A DNA stretch of 64,000 nucleotides from Kitasatospora sp. NBC_01266 (GTDB lineage: Bacteria; Actinomycetota; Actinomycetes; Streptomycetales; Streptomycetaceae), in NCBI RefSeq assembly GCF_036242395.1, contig NZ_CP108458.1, positions 3,844,001 through 3,908,000 of the forward strand. Direction: 5' to 3'. Shown piece by piece: positions 56,861 through 64,000 of the stretch. Position 1 is the first letter of the stretch, and the number at the start of each line of letters is the position of its first letter. The position numbers and the translations under genes were made by a program. The notes below the pieces were generated by a model. That model saw nothing but the letters and a program-made list of their open reading frames with translations, did not search any database and was not told the DNA's origin.

Positions 56861-57556
56861 TTACGGCTCGAACTTGTAGCCGAGGCCACGGACCGTGACC
56901 AGGTAGCGCGGCGCGCCCGGGTCCGGCTCGATCTTGGCGCGCAGCCGCTTCACGTGGACGTCCAGGGTCTTGGTGTCACCGACGTAGTCGGCGCCCCAGA
57001 CCCGGTCGATCAGCTGCATCCGGGTGAGCACCCGGCCCGCGTTGCGCAGCAGCATCTCCAGCAGGTCGAACTCCTTGAGCGGCAGGTCGACCTTGGCGCC
57101 GTCCACGGTGACCACGTGCCGGTCCACGTCCATCCGGACCGGGCCCGCCTCCAGCGCGCCGGGGCCGCCGCCGTCGTTGCCGATGCCGCCCTCCTCGCCG
57201 CGGCGGCGCAGCACCGCGCGGATCCGGGCGACCAGCTCACGGGTGGAGTAGGGCTTGGTGACGTAGTCGTCAGCGCCTATCTCCAGGCCGACGACCTTGT
57301 CGATCTCGCTGTCCTTGGCGGTCACCATGATCACCGGCACGTTGGAGCGCACCCGCAGCTGGCGGCAGACCTCGGTGCCGGGCAGCCCGGGCAGCATCAG
57401 GTCGAGCAGCACCAGGTCGGCGCCGTTGCGTTCGAACTGCTCCAGCGCGTCGGGCCCGGTGGCGGCGACGGCCACCTCGAAACCTTCCTTGCGAAGCATG
57501 TACGAGAGGGCGTCGCTGAACGACTCCTCGTCCTCGACCACCAGTACTCGGGTCAC
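56861..57556 (-). CDS. phoP: PhoP, phosphate-starvation response regulator
   Basis: This OmpR-class regulator of 231 residues has a receiver domain with D9/E10, phospho-acceptor D52 (LLDLMLP), T79 and K101, and a winged-helix domain (about 130-231, LLRNAGRVLTRMQLIDRVWG, VHVKRLRAKIE). In Streptomyces PhoP activates the pho regulon and affects antibiotic synthesis (the mycobacterial homologue is RegX3). GTG 57556 overlaps the phoR stop by four bases (GTGA), implying coupled translation. phoU is divergent beyond phoR. Confidence 0.96.
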   Translation of the reverse strand: MTRVLVVEDEESFSDALSYMLRKEGFEVAVAATGPDALEQFERNGADLVLLDLMLPGLPGTEVCRQLRVRSNVPVIMVTAKDSEIDKVVGLEIGADDYVTKPYSTRELVARIRAVLRRRGEEGGIGNDGGGPGALEAGPVRMDVDRHVVTVDGAKVDLPLKEFDLLEMLLRNAGRVLTRMQLIDRVWGADYVGDTKTLDVHVKRLRAKIEPDPGAPRYLVTVRGLGYKFEP

Positions 57557-58851
57557 GATCGGGCCTCCGGGGCAGGAAGGGGGGTTGGGGTTGCGGATTG
57601 ATCGGTGGCGCTGTCCGCCGTGTCGCCGCCTGCGGCGACCGCCGGGTTCTGCCCGGCGGGTAGCCGGACAGTGAAAGTCGAGCCCTGGCCCTCGACGCTC
57701 CAGACCGAGACGGTCCCGCCGTGCGAGGCCGCCACGTGCTTGACGATGGACAGGCCCAGGCCGGTACCGCCGGTGGCCCGGCTGCGGGCCGGATCCACCC
57801 GGTAGAAGCGTTCGAAGATCCGCTCGCGGTCCTTCTCCGAGATGCCGATGCCCTGGTCGGTCACCGAGATCTCGATCAGCTCGCCGTCCGCCTCCCCGAT
57901 CGCGGCGGCGCTGGCTATCCGGCGGGTCGCGATCGCCACCCGGGTGCGCGGCGGGCTGTAGTTGACGGCGTTCTCGACCAGGTTGCCGAGGGCCGCGGCG
58001 AGCTGGCCGCGGTCCCCGAAGAGGTAGAGGCCGGCGATACCGCCGGCCGCGATGTGGATCTGCTTGGCCGCGGCCTGCTGGCGGCAGCGGTCCATCGCCT
58101 CGGCGATCAGCTCGTCCACCGGGACCGGCTCGGGGTCCATCAGCAGGCGATCGTCCTGGACCCGGGAGAGGTCGATGATCTCCTGCACCAGGCTGGCCAG
58201 CCTGGTCGCCTCGATCTGCATCCGGCCGGCGAAGCGCTGCACCGCCTCCGGGTCGTCGGCCGCGTCCGCCACCGCCTCGGAGAGCAGTGACAGGGCCCCC
58301 ACCGGCGTCTTGAGCTCATGGCTGACGTTGGCCACGAAGTCGCGCCGGACCGCCTCGATCCGGCGGCGTTCGGTGAGGTCCTCGACCAGCACCAGGACCA
58401 GCCGGGAGCCGAGCGGGGCAACCCGGACCGAGACCGAGAGCGGCTCGCCGTGGCGCGCCACCCCCGGGCGCGGCACGTCCAGCTCGGCCTGGCGGATCTC
58501 ACCGTCCCTGCGGGTCGCTCTGGCCAGCGCGAGCATCGGCTCGACGGCCACCGCGCCACCGCGGACCAGGCCCATCGAGTAGGCGGCGGAGCTGGCCTTG
58601 ACCACCTCGTCGCCGTCGCCCAGCACGATCGCGCAGGACCGCAGCACCGAGAGCACCGTGTCCACACCGGGCGGCAGGGCCGACTCCTGGAGAGGGGTGC
58701 TCACCGCTGTCGCGCTGCTTCTCCTACCGTTGCCGCTGTTGCTGCCCCGACCCTGCTCGCGCTCGCTCCAGCGGAAGGCGATGGAGGCCGTGAGACCGAC
58801 GCCGAGGCCGGCGATGGCGCAGGCAGCGGCGGCGGCCACATTCACGTCCAT
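57553..58851 (-). CDS. phoR: PhoR, sensor histidine kinase
   Basis: This 432-residue kinase (SenX3/PhoR type) has one N-terminal membrane segment (about 5-27), a PAS-like region (about 60-160), a dimerisation domain with phospho-acceptor H178 (SHELKTP), and an ATPase domain with N-box NLVENAVNYS, DQGIGIS and GGTGLGLSIV. It phosphorylates PhoP under phosphate limitation. The gene overlaps phoP by four bases and is divergent from phoU. The single short membrane anchor fits sensing through PhoU and the Pst transporter rather than an outside domain. Confidence 0.96.
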   Translation of the reverse strand: MDVNVAAAAACAIAGLGVGLTASIAFRWSEREQGRGSNSGNGRRSSATAVSTPLQESALPPGVDTVLSVLRSCAIVLGDGDEVVKASSAAYSMGLVRGGAVAVEPMLALARATRRDGEIRQAELDVPRPGVARHGEPLSVSVRVAPLGSRLVLVLVEDLTERRRIEAVRRDFVANVSHELKTPVGALSLLSEAVADAADDPEAVQRFAGRMQIEATRLASLVQEIIDLSRVQDDRLLMDPEPVPVDELIAEAMDRCRQQAAAKQIHIAAGGIAGLYLFGDRGQLAAALGNLVENAVNYSPPRTRVAIATRRIASAAAIGEADGELIEISVTDQGIGISEKDRERIFERFYRVDPARSRATGGTGLGLSIVKHVAASHGGTVSVWSVEGQGSTFTVRLPAGQNPAVAAGGDTADSATDQSATPTPLPAPEARS

Positions 58852-58924
58852 GCGGCCAGCCTAAGCGCATCAACCGGCCGCTCCGTAAGCATCGGATGAA
58901 GGCATCGACCGTGCGTTGCCGAGA

Positions 58925-58957
58925 ATTCACCTTCAGGTAGCTGCGGGTTCATCAGGG
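58925..58957. promoter_or_regulatory. PHO box between phoR and phoU
   Basis: ATTCACC (58925-58931) and GTTCATC (58947-58953) repeat with a 22-bp period, two turns of the 11-bp PHO-box direct repeat (consensus GTTCACC), with a degenerate unit between. It lies in the 271-bp divergent gap, where PhoP is known to autoregulate in Streptomyces. Confidence 0.7.
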
Positions 58958-59122
58958 CGGCCGTGGGTCGTCGCCCGGACAGCGCAGTCTCAATTGCGCA
59001 GCCCGTGTGGGTAGGTGACGCGCGTACGATGCGCGCCACCAGCAGCGGCCGCCTACCCGGAGTCCAGGGCCGGCGGCCGGTCGGCACCGCCACCGACACA
59101 GCAAGAAGGAGAAGAGAAGCGC

Positions 59123-59788
59123 ATGCGTGACGCTTACCACGAGGAACTCGACTCGATCGGCGACGGCCTGGTCGAGATGGCCCGGCTGGTCGGTTCGGCC
59201 GTGGGCCGTGCCACCACGGCGCTGCTCGACGCCGACCTGGCCCTGGCGGAGAGCGTGATCGCGGCCGACGAGAAGGTCAACAACCTCCACCACGAACTGG
59301 AGAACACCGCGATCGACGTGCTGGCCCGCCAGCAGCCGGTCGCCACCGACCTGCGGATCGTGGTCACCTCGCTGCGGATGAGCGCGGACCTGGAGCGCTG
59401 CGGCGACCTGGCCCGGCACGTCGCCAAGGTGGCCCGGCGGCGCTACCCGGACACGGCCGTGCCGAGCGACCTGCAGCCCATCGTGCTGGAGATGGGTCAG
59501 CTCGCCCAGCGCCTGGTGGCCAAGGCCGGCCAGGTCATCGCCACCAAGGACGTGGACGCGGCGCTGCAGCTGGAGCGCGACGACGACGCGATGGACGACC
59601 TGCACCGCCAGCTCTTCGCGCACCTGGCCGACGGCCGCTGGCAGCACGGCATCGAGACCGGCGTCGACGTCACCCTGATCGGCCGGTACTACGAGCGCTT
59701 CGCCGACCACGCGGTCTCGGTGGCCAAGCGCGTGGTCTTCCTGGTCACCGGCGAGCACGCCGGCGAGTTCGTCCCCGACCAGGCGTAA
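59123..59788 (+). CDS. phoU: PhoU, phosphate signalling protein
   Basis: PhoU links the Pst phosphate transporter to PhoR and switches the kinase off when phosphate is sufficient. The 221-residue protein has two three-helix bundles with the metal-binding E/D-x3-D motifs (ADEKVNNLHHELE; ERDDDAMDDLHRQL) and RIVVTSLRMSADLERCGD. ATG 59123 follows AAGGAG. It is divergent from phoRP with the PHO box in the gap. Confidence 0.96.
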   Translation: MRDAYHEELDSIGDGLVEMARLVGSAVGRATTALLDADLALAESVIAADEKVNNLHHELENTAIDVLARQQPVATDLRIVVTSLRMSADLERCGDLARHVAKVARRRYPDTAVPSDLQPIVLEMGQLAQRLVAKAGQVIATKDVDAALQLERDDDAMDDLHRQLFAHLADGRWQHGIETGVDVTLIGRYYERFADHAVSVAKRVVFLVTGEHAGEFVPDQA

Positions 59789-59867
59789 CACCGGACGGCC
59801 GGTACCGGCGAGCGGCGACCGGTGCGGGGGCGCACGGCGGCTGCGCGCCCCACACCTACGCGCCCAT

Positions 59868-59880
59868 TGACGCCCCGTCA
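59868..59880. promoter_or_regulatory. Palindrome upstream of the Cys-rich peptide gene
   Basis: TGACG-CCC-CGTCA is a perfect 13-bp inverted repeat 72 bp before the gene; its first half overlaps a TTGACG -35-like hexamer. The same half-sites occur at 48478-48490 (TGACGTAGCGTCA). The binding factor is unknown. Confidence 0.4.
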
Positions 59881-59951
59881 GCCGTCGGGCTTCACTCGTT
59901 GAGCAGGCAACCTGTCACCCTGCCTGCCTCGATCGAGGAGGGCATCGCACC

Positions 59952-60140
59952 ATGACCACCACTCCCGCCCGGCCCGCTCCGACCCCTTCTACCGCCGCAC
60001 CGAGCCCCCAGGGCTCCCGGATCACGCTGCCGGTGCTGATCGGCGCCTGCGGCTGCGGCCCCGGCTGCGGCTGCGGCTGCCAGTCCGGCGCGCCCTGCCA
60101 GTGCGGCGGCGCCAGCGGCGGCTGCTGCGGCGGGCACTGA
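59952..60140 (+). CDS. Small cysteine/glycine-rich peptide, possible metal binder
   Basis: The 62-residue peptide has an Ala/Pro/Thr-rich start (TTTPARPAPTPSTAAPSP), a short SRITLPVLIGA stretch and a tail with nine cysteines in 29 residues (CGCGPGCGCGC, CQC, CC), ending GGH. The C-x-C and CC spacing suggests metal or cluster binding, like a metallothionein, but it matches no family I can name. The ribosome site GAGGAGGG overlaps a 12-bp palindrome CCTCGATCGAGG (59927-59938), so its access may be controlled. It precedes a strong terminator shared with gpmA. Confidence 0.8.
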   Translation: MTTTPARPAPTPSTAAPSPQGSRITLPVLIGACGCGPGCGCGCQSGAPCQCGGASGGCCGGH

Positions 60141-60143
60141 CGA

Positions 60144-60194
60144 AACGATCAGGCCCGGCCCGGTGCACTGTGCACCGGGCCGGGCCTGATCGTT
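60144..60194. terminator. Bidirectional terminator, Cys-rich peptide gene and gpmA
   Basis: Perfect 24-bp arms (60144-60167, 60171-60194) with a CTG loop form the longest hairpin found between genes in this window, between convergent genes. Confidence 0.95.
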
Positions 60195-60201
60195 GTGAAG
60201 G

Positions 60202-60960
60202 CTACTTCTTGCCCTGGTTCTTCACGGCCTCGATGGCGGCCGCGGCGGCCTCGGCGTCCAGGTAGCGGCCGCCGGACGCGACCGGCTTGAAGTCCGCGTC
60301 GAGCTCGTAGACCAGCGGGATGCCGGTGGGGATGTTCAGGCCGGCGATCGCCTCGTCGGAGATCCCGTCCAGGTGCTTGACCAGCGCGCGCAGGCTGTTG
60401 CCGTGCGCGGTGACCAGGACGGTCTTGCCCGCCGCCAGGTCCGGCACGATCGCGTCGTACCAGTAGGGCAGCATCCGCTCGACGACGTCCTTGAGGCACT
60501 CGGTGCGCGGGCGCAGCTCGCTCGGGATGTCCGCGTAGCGGGCGTCGCCGGCCTGCGAGAACTCGGCGCCGTCGGCGAGCACCGGCGGCGGCGTGTCGTA
60601 CGAGCGGCGCCAGAGTTGGAACTGCTCCTCGCCGAACTCGGCCAGGGTCTGCGCCTTGTCCTTGCCCTGCAGCGCGCCGTAGTGACGCTCGTTCAGCCGC
60701 CAGCTGCGGTTGACCGGGATCCAGTGCCGGTCGGCCTTGTCCAGCGCGATCTGCGAGGTGCGGATGGCGCGGCGCAGCAGCGAGGTGTGCACCACGTCCG
60801 GGAAGAGACCCTCGGAGGCGAGCAGCTCGCCGCCGCGCGCGGCCTCCTTCTCGCCCTTCTCGTTGAGGTCGACATCGACCCAGCCGGTGAACAGGTTCTT
60901 CTGGTTCCACTCGCTCTCGCCGTGACGGAGCAGGATCAGTCGGTAGGTCGTGTCAGCCAT
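60202..60960 (-). CDS. gpmA: 2,3-bisphosphoglycerate-dependent phosphoglycerate mutase
   Basis: This glycolytic enzyme interconverts 3- and 2-phosphoglycerate. The 252-residue protein has the phospho-histidine H13 ([10 protein letters not shown]), [23 protein letters not shown] with the catalytic glutamate, and the second histidine in [13 protein letters not shown] 60960 gives the standard start. It is divergent from the MFS gene with a 170-bp gap. Confidence 0.97.
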   Translation of the reverse strand: MADTTYRLILLRHGESEWNQKNLFTGWVDVDLNEKGEKEAARGGELLASEGLFPDVVHTSLLRRAIRTSQIALDKADRHWIPVNRSWRLNERHYGALQGKDKAQTLAEFGEEQFQLWRRSYDTPPPVLADGAEFSQAGDARYADIPSELRPRTECLKDVVERMLPYWYDAIVPDLAAGKTVLVTAHGNSLRALVKHLDGISDEAIAGLNIPTGIPLVYELDADFKPVASGGRYLDAEAAAAAIEAVKNQGKK

Positions 60961-61130
60961 GAGGCACAGCTTAATCGAGGCGAAAAAAGGGCTGGCTGGG
61001 GCCGACCTCACACATGTAATGTCCTCATTGCCATCTCACCACTTACTTCACCACGTGCCTCAGCATGCCCTCCCGTCGAGCGAACCCCACGCACCGCTCA
61101 CCGGGACACCTGCCGCCCGGGAGCTGCCCC

Positions 61131-62459
61131 ATGCCCACCGCCCCAGCCGCCCCTGTCCCGCTGACCACCCGGCTGCACAGCGCCATGACCGAATCGGTCG
61201 GCGGACTGCCCACGACGTTCTGGTGGCTCTGGACCTCGACCCTGATCAACCGGCTCGGCGGCTTCGTGGTCACCTTCCTGGCGCTCTACCTCACCGTCGA
61301 TCGCGGCTACTCGGCCTCCTACGCCGGTCTGGTGGCCTCGCTCTTCGGGCTCGGCGGCGCGATCGCGGCGCTGGTCGGCGGAGTGCTGACGGATCGGATC
61401 GGGCGCCGTCCCACCCTGCTGGCCGCCCAGCTGATGACCGCGCTCAGCACCGCAGCACTGGGCTTCGCGGACGGACAGCTGATGATCGCCGCGGTGGCCT
61501 TCCTGGTCGGCCTGAGCAGCAACGCCTCGCGGCCCGCCGTCTCCGCGATGATCGCCGACCTGGTACCCGCCGCCGACCGGGTGCGGGCCTTCGCCCTGAA
61601 CTACTGGGCCGTCAACATCGGCTTCGGCGTCTCGGCGGCGGTGGCCGGGCTGGTCGCCGCGCACGGCTATCTGACCCTCTTCATCGCCGATGCCGCCACC
61701 ACACTGCTCTGCGCCTTCGTGGTCTTCGCCAAGGTTGCGGAGAGCCGCCCGAGGACGACGCCCGGCCAGGCACCGGCCGGCCACGCCGCGGCCGGGTCGG
61801 CACCGGCCACCGCCGCCGCGGCGGTCAGCCTCGGGACGGTCTTCCGGGACCGCCGGTTCATGTCGCTGGTCGGGCTGACCTTCCTGCTGGCCCTGGTCTT
61901 CCAGCAGGGCAGCACCACGCTCGCGGTGTCCATGGGCAAGTCCGGGCTCAGCACCGAGCAGTACGGTCTGGTGATCGGACTCAACGGTCTGCTGATCGTC
62001 CTGCTACAGATCCCGATCACCCGGCTGCTCCGGGGCCGGGACCGGGGCCTGCTGCTGCTGACCGCGGCGCTGCTGACCGGCTGGGGCTTCGGCCTGAACG
62101 CGTTCGCCGGCTCCTCCGCCCTGGTCTACGCCGGCAGCGTGGCGGTCTGGACGCTCGGCGAGGTCATCCAGGCGCCGACCAGCATGGGTCTGGTGGCCGA
62201 ACTCTCGCCGGCCCACGCCCGTGGCCGCTACCAGGGCGTCTACTCGCTGGCCTGGTCGGCCGCCTCGTTCCTGGGTCCGGCCGCCGGCGGCTTCCTGCTG
62301 GACCACGCGGGTCACGGCGCGCTCTGGTACGGCTGCGCGGTGCTCGGCACGGTGGCAGCGGTGGGCTACCTGGTGCTGGGCCGGCGGGCGGACGCGGCGC
62401 GTCAGCTCCCGGCGCCGGTCCCGGTCTCGGTCCCGGTCCCGGTCTCGACCTCGGCCTGA
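61131..62459 (+). CDS. MFS transporter (12-helix)
   Basis: This 442-residue membrane protein has about twelve helices and motif A GGVLTDRIGRRP between helices 2 and 3. Its central loop is Ala/Pro-rich (TTPGQAPAGHAAAGSAPATA). It belongs to the drug-exporter-like MFS group; the substrate is unknown. ATG 61131 is preceded by GGGAG. Its C-terminus (PAPVPVSVPVPVSTSA) is encoded by repeated GGTCCCGGT units and overlaps the convergent YbjN gene by 58 bp. Confidence 0.88.
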   Translation: MPTAPAAPVPLTTRLHSAMTESVGGLPTTFWWLWTSTLINRLGGFVVTFLALYLTVDRGYSASYAGLVASLFGLGGAIAALVGGVLTDRIGRRPTLLAAQLMTALSTAALGFADGQLMIAAVAFLVGLSSNASRPAVSAMIADLVPAADRVRAFALNYWAVNIGFGVSAAVAGLVAAHGYLTLFIADAATTLLCAFVVFAKVAESRPRTTPGQAPAGHAAAGSAPATAAAAVSLGTVFRDRRFMSLVGLTFLLALVFQQGSTTLAVSMGKSGLSTEQYGLVIGLNGLLIVLLQIPITRLLRGRDRGLLLLTAALLTGWGFGLNAFAGSSALVYAGSVAVWTLGEVIQAPTSMGLVAELSPAHARGRYQGVYSLAWSAASFLGPAAGGFLLDHAGHGALWYGCAVLGTVAAVGYLVLGRRADAARQLPAPVPVSVPVPVSTSA

Positions 62460-62977
62460 GCCCCGGACGCAGGCCCGGGCTGGGCCAGGTGCTTGAACGC
62501 CGCCAGGTTCCGGGTGGACTCGCCGCGCTTGGTCCGCCACTCCCACTCCCGCCGGATCGCCGAGGCGAACCCCAGCTCCAGCAGGGTGTTGAACGGCTCG
62601 TCGGCGTTCTCCAGGACGGTGCCGAGCAGCCGGTCCACCGTCGGCGCGGTGAGCGCCTCCAGCGGCAGGCGGCCGGTCAGATAGACGTCGCCGAGCGGAT
62701 CCAGCGCGTACCCCACGCCGTACAGCCTGGTGTTGCGCTCCAGCAGCCAGCGGAAGACGGCCTCGTGGTTCTCGTCCGGGCGGCGGATCACGAAGGCGTT
62801 CACCGACAGGGTGTGGTCACCGATCCGCAGCGCGCAGGTGGTGCTGAGCTTGCGGGTGCCGGGGAGCGCCGCGACCAGGGTGTACGGATCGGCGGCGGCC
62901 GGCTCCCAGTCGACACCGGCCGCGTCGAGCGCGGCGGCGAGCAGGCCGAGGGCCTCGTCCTTGGTACGGGTTGCCAT
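62402..62977 (-). CDS. YbjN-domain protein
   Basis: This 191-residue cytoplasmic protein has a YbjN-type alpha/beta fold (about 5-165, TTCALRIGDHTLSVNAFVIR, LLERNTRLYGVGYALDPLGD, DVYLTGRLPLEAL). The end carries Glu/Thr/Gly repeats (VETGTGTETGTGAGS), encoded opposite the MFS tail. YbjN-domain proteins resemble type III secretion chaperones in fold and occur next to mshA and gpmA in streptomycetes; their role is unknown. ATG 62977. Confidence 0.85.
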   Translation of the reverse strand: MATRTKDEALGLLAAALDAAGVDWEPAAADPYTLVAALPGTRKLSTTCALRIGDHTLSVNAFVIRRPDENHEAVFRWLLERNTRLYGVGYALDPLGDVYLTGRLPLEALTAPTVDRLLGTVLENADEPFNTLLELGFASAIRREWEWRTKRGESTRNLAAFKHLAQPGPASGAQAEVETGTGTETGTGAGS

Positions 62978-63044
62978 GACCGTGACGTTACCGGCTGGTA
63001 CCGGCCCGCCGCCGCCGGTCCGGTCCGTGTTCTCCCCTCGACGC

Positions 63045-63105
63045 CTCCCCTCTTACCGACTCCTACCGACTCCTACCGACGCGGTAGGAGTCGGTAAGAG
63101 GGGAG
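63045..63105 (-). terminator. Terminator of mshA with an internal direct repeat
   Basis: Perfect 24-bp arms (63045-63068, 63082-63105) enclose a 13-base loop that carries an extra copy of the CCGACTCCTA unit. It lies just after mshA on the minus strand. Confidence 0.88.
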
Positions 63106-63121
63106 AAGCGCCGGGCAGCGG

Positions 63122-64000
63122 CTACTGCTGGCTGAGCCGCCGCCGCGCCCCGGCCAGCCGCCCGGCCGGGCGGGCCAGCGCCCCCGCGTAGACCTCGGCG
63201 GTGGTCGCGGCGGACGCGCCCCAGCCGAAACCGGCCGCGTGCTCGGCGGCCGCCTCGCCCTGCCGGGCCACCAGCTCGGGATCGGTCACGTACGGCTCCA
63301 GTGCCCGCGCCCAGTCGGCCGGCTCGTGACCGCGCACCAGCGTGCCGGTCCGGCCGTCCCGCACCGCGACCGGCAGCCCGCCGACCGCCGCGGCCACCAC
63401 CGGCGTACCGCAGGCCTGCGCCTCCAGCGCGACCAGTCCGAAGGACTCGCTGTAGGAGGGCATCGCCAGCAGCGTGGCCGCCCGGTACCACTGGGCCAGC
63501 TCCGCCTGACCGACCGGCGGATGGAACCGCACCACATCACCGATGCCGAGCTGGGCGGCGAGCTTCTGCAGCCCCAGCGGCCTGGCCAGCCCCGTCCCCG
63601 ACGGGCCGCCGACCACCGGGACCACCAGCCGCTCGCGCAGCTCGGGCCGTCGCTCAAGCAGCGCCGAGACCGCTCCGAGCAGCACCTCGGGGCCCTTGAG
63701 CGGCTGTATCCGGCCGGCGAAGAGCAGCACGGCGGCGTCGGCCGGCAGGCCGAGTCGAGCCCGTGCGGCGCGGCGGTCGCCGGGCCGGAAGACGTCCAGG
63801 TTGACCCCCGGGTGCACCACGGCGAGCTGCTCGCCCCGGGCGCCGTAGTGCGCGGCGAGCTCGCCCGCCTCCTCCGCCGTGTTGGCGATCAGCCGGTCGG
63901 CGGCCTCGACCACCTGGGTCTCACCGATCACCCGGGCCGCCGGCTCGGGCGTGTCGCCCTCGGCCAGCGCCGCGTTCTTGACCTTGGCCATGGTGTGCAT
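63122..64000 (-). CDS. mshA: MshA, D-inositol-3-phosphate glycosyltransferase (5' end beyond window)
   Basis: MshA starts mycothiol synthesis by joining N-acetylglucosamine from UDP-GlcNAc to inositol-3-phosphate. The visible 292 residues begin inside the GT4 fold at the conserved TMAKVKN region and include [15 protein letters not shown] (donor binding), [23 protein letters not shown] (the E-x7-E motif) and the C-terminal helix. The N-terminal domain of about 150 residues lies outside the window, so the codon at 64000 is not the start. A terminator follows the stop. Confidence 0.95.
   Translation of the reverse strand: MHTMAKVKNAALAEGDTPEPAARVIGETQVVEAADRLIANTAEEAGELAAHYGARGEQLAVVHPGVNLDVFRPGDRRAARARLGLPADAAVLLFAGRIQPLKGPEVLLGAVSALLERRPELRERLVVPVVGGPSGTGLARPLGLQKLAAQLGIGDVVRFHPPVGQAELAQWYRAATLLAMPSYSESFGLVALEAQACGTPVVAAAVGGLPVAVRDGRTGTLVRGHEPADWARALEPYVTDPELVARQGEAAAEHAAGFGWGASAATTAEVYAGALARPAGRLAGARRRLSQQ

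Overview
The window is very GC-rich chromosomal DNA. Codon third positions are almost all G or C, starts are often GTG or TTG, and long perfect hairpins without U-tracts serve as terminators. The gene content (ClpC, MshA, EshA-type encapsulin, WhiJ/DUF397 genes, an AfsR-like SARP, MsiK, PhoR-PhoP-PhoU, CarD) points to a Streptomycetaceae actinomycete (Streptomyces, Kitasatospora or Streptacidiphilus). This is inferred from families and gene order, not from a database search. There is no rRNA operon, CRISPR array or prophage. One tRNA gene was found, tRNA-Thr(TGT).

Layout. 1-2.9 kb: clpC with a ClgR box. 3.0-6.4 kb: an accessory patch with a WhiJ-type triad (ATP-binding protein, HTH regulator, DUF397 protein), a broken IS1182-like transposase, and a MarR-controlled pair of membrane proteins whose MarR gene is itself broken. 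The patch is bracketed by near-identical inverted ends. 6.4-15.9 kb: an AfsR-like regulator, an alpha/beta hydrolase, an amino-acid permease, an HTH-cupin regulator, Xaa-Pro aminopeptidase, and a stand-alone ClpC N-domain protein resembling mycobacterial ClpC2 behind a leaderless, operator-covered promoter. 16.0-22.4 kb: an HTH/zinc-ribbon protein, a trypco2 plus trypsin-NACHT-TPR conflict pair, and a PLP lyase. 22.6-28.4 kb: an M23 peptidase, a TetR/MFS exporter pair with an operator, mutY and a membrane-anchored protein. 28.4-34.5 kb: disA, radA, a sigma-like/ZAS/BACON membrane protein and an SDR enzyme. 34.5-38.8 kb: a DUF4239 protein, then a family 2B encapsulin (EshA type) with its probable polyprenyl synthase cargo, then ogt. 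38.9-45.2 kb: carbohydrate and protein exoenzymes (GH35, M23, deacetylase, PL7-like, G1 peptidase). 45.4-50.5 kb: tRNA-Thr, msiK, a nucleotidyltransferase and a DoxX protein. 50.8-64 kb: a core block of rlmB, cysS, ispF, ispD, carD, a lipoprotein, phoP, phoR, phoU, a Cys-rich peptide, gpmA, an MFS transporter, a YbjN protein and mshA (cut by the window end).

How the parts relate. MsiK is the shared ATPase of sugar ABC importers and sits beside secreted polysaccharide-degrading enzymes. PhoR-PhoP-PhoU controls phosphate starvation. IspD and IspF feed isoprenoid precursors, and the encapsulin cargo is an isoprenoid chain synthase. The most distinctive elements are the encapsulin/cargo pair, the trypco2-protease-NACHT pair, the ClpC2-like gene with twin palindromic operators, and the one-polypeptide sigma-like/ZAS/BACON membrane protein. 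Most of the remaining genes are ordinary actinobacterial core genes.
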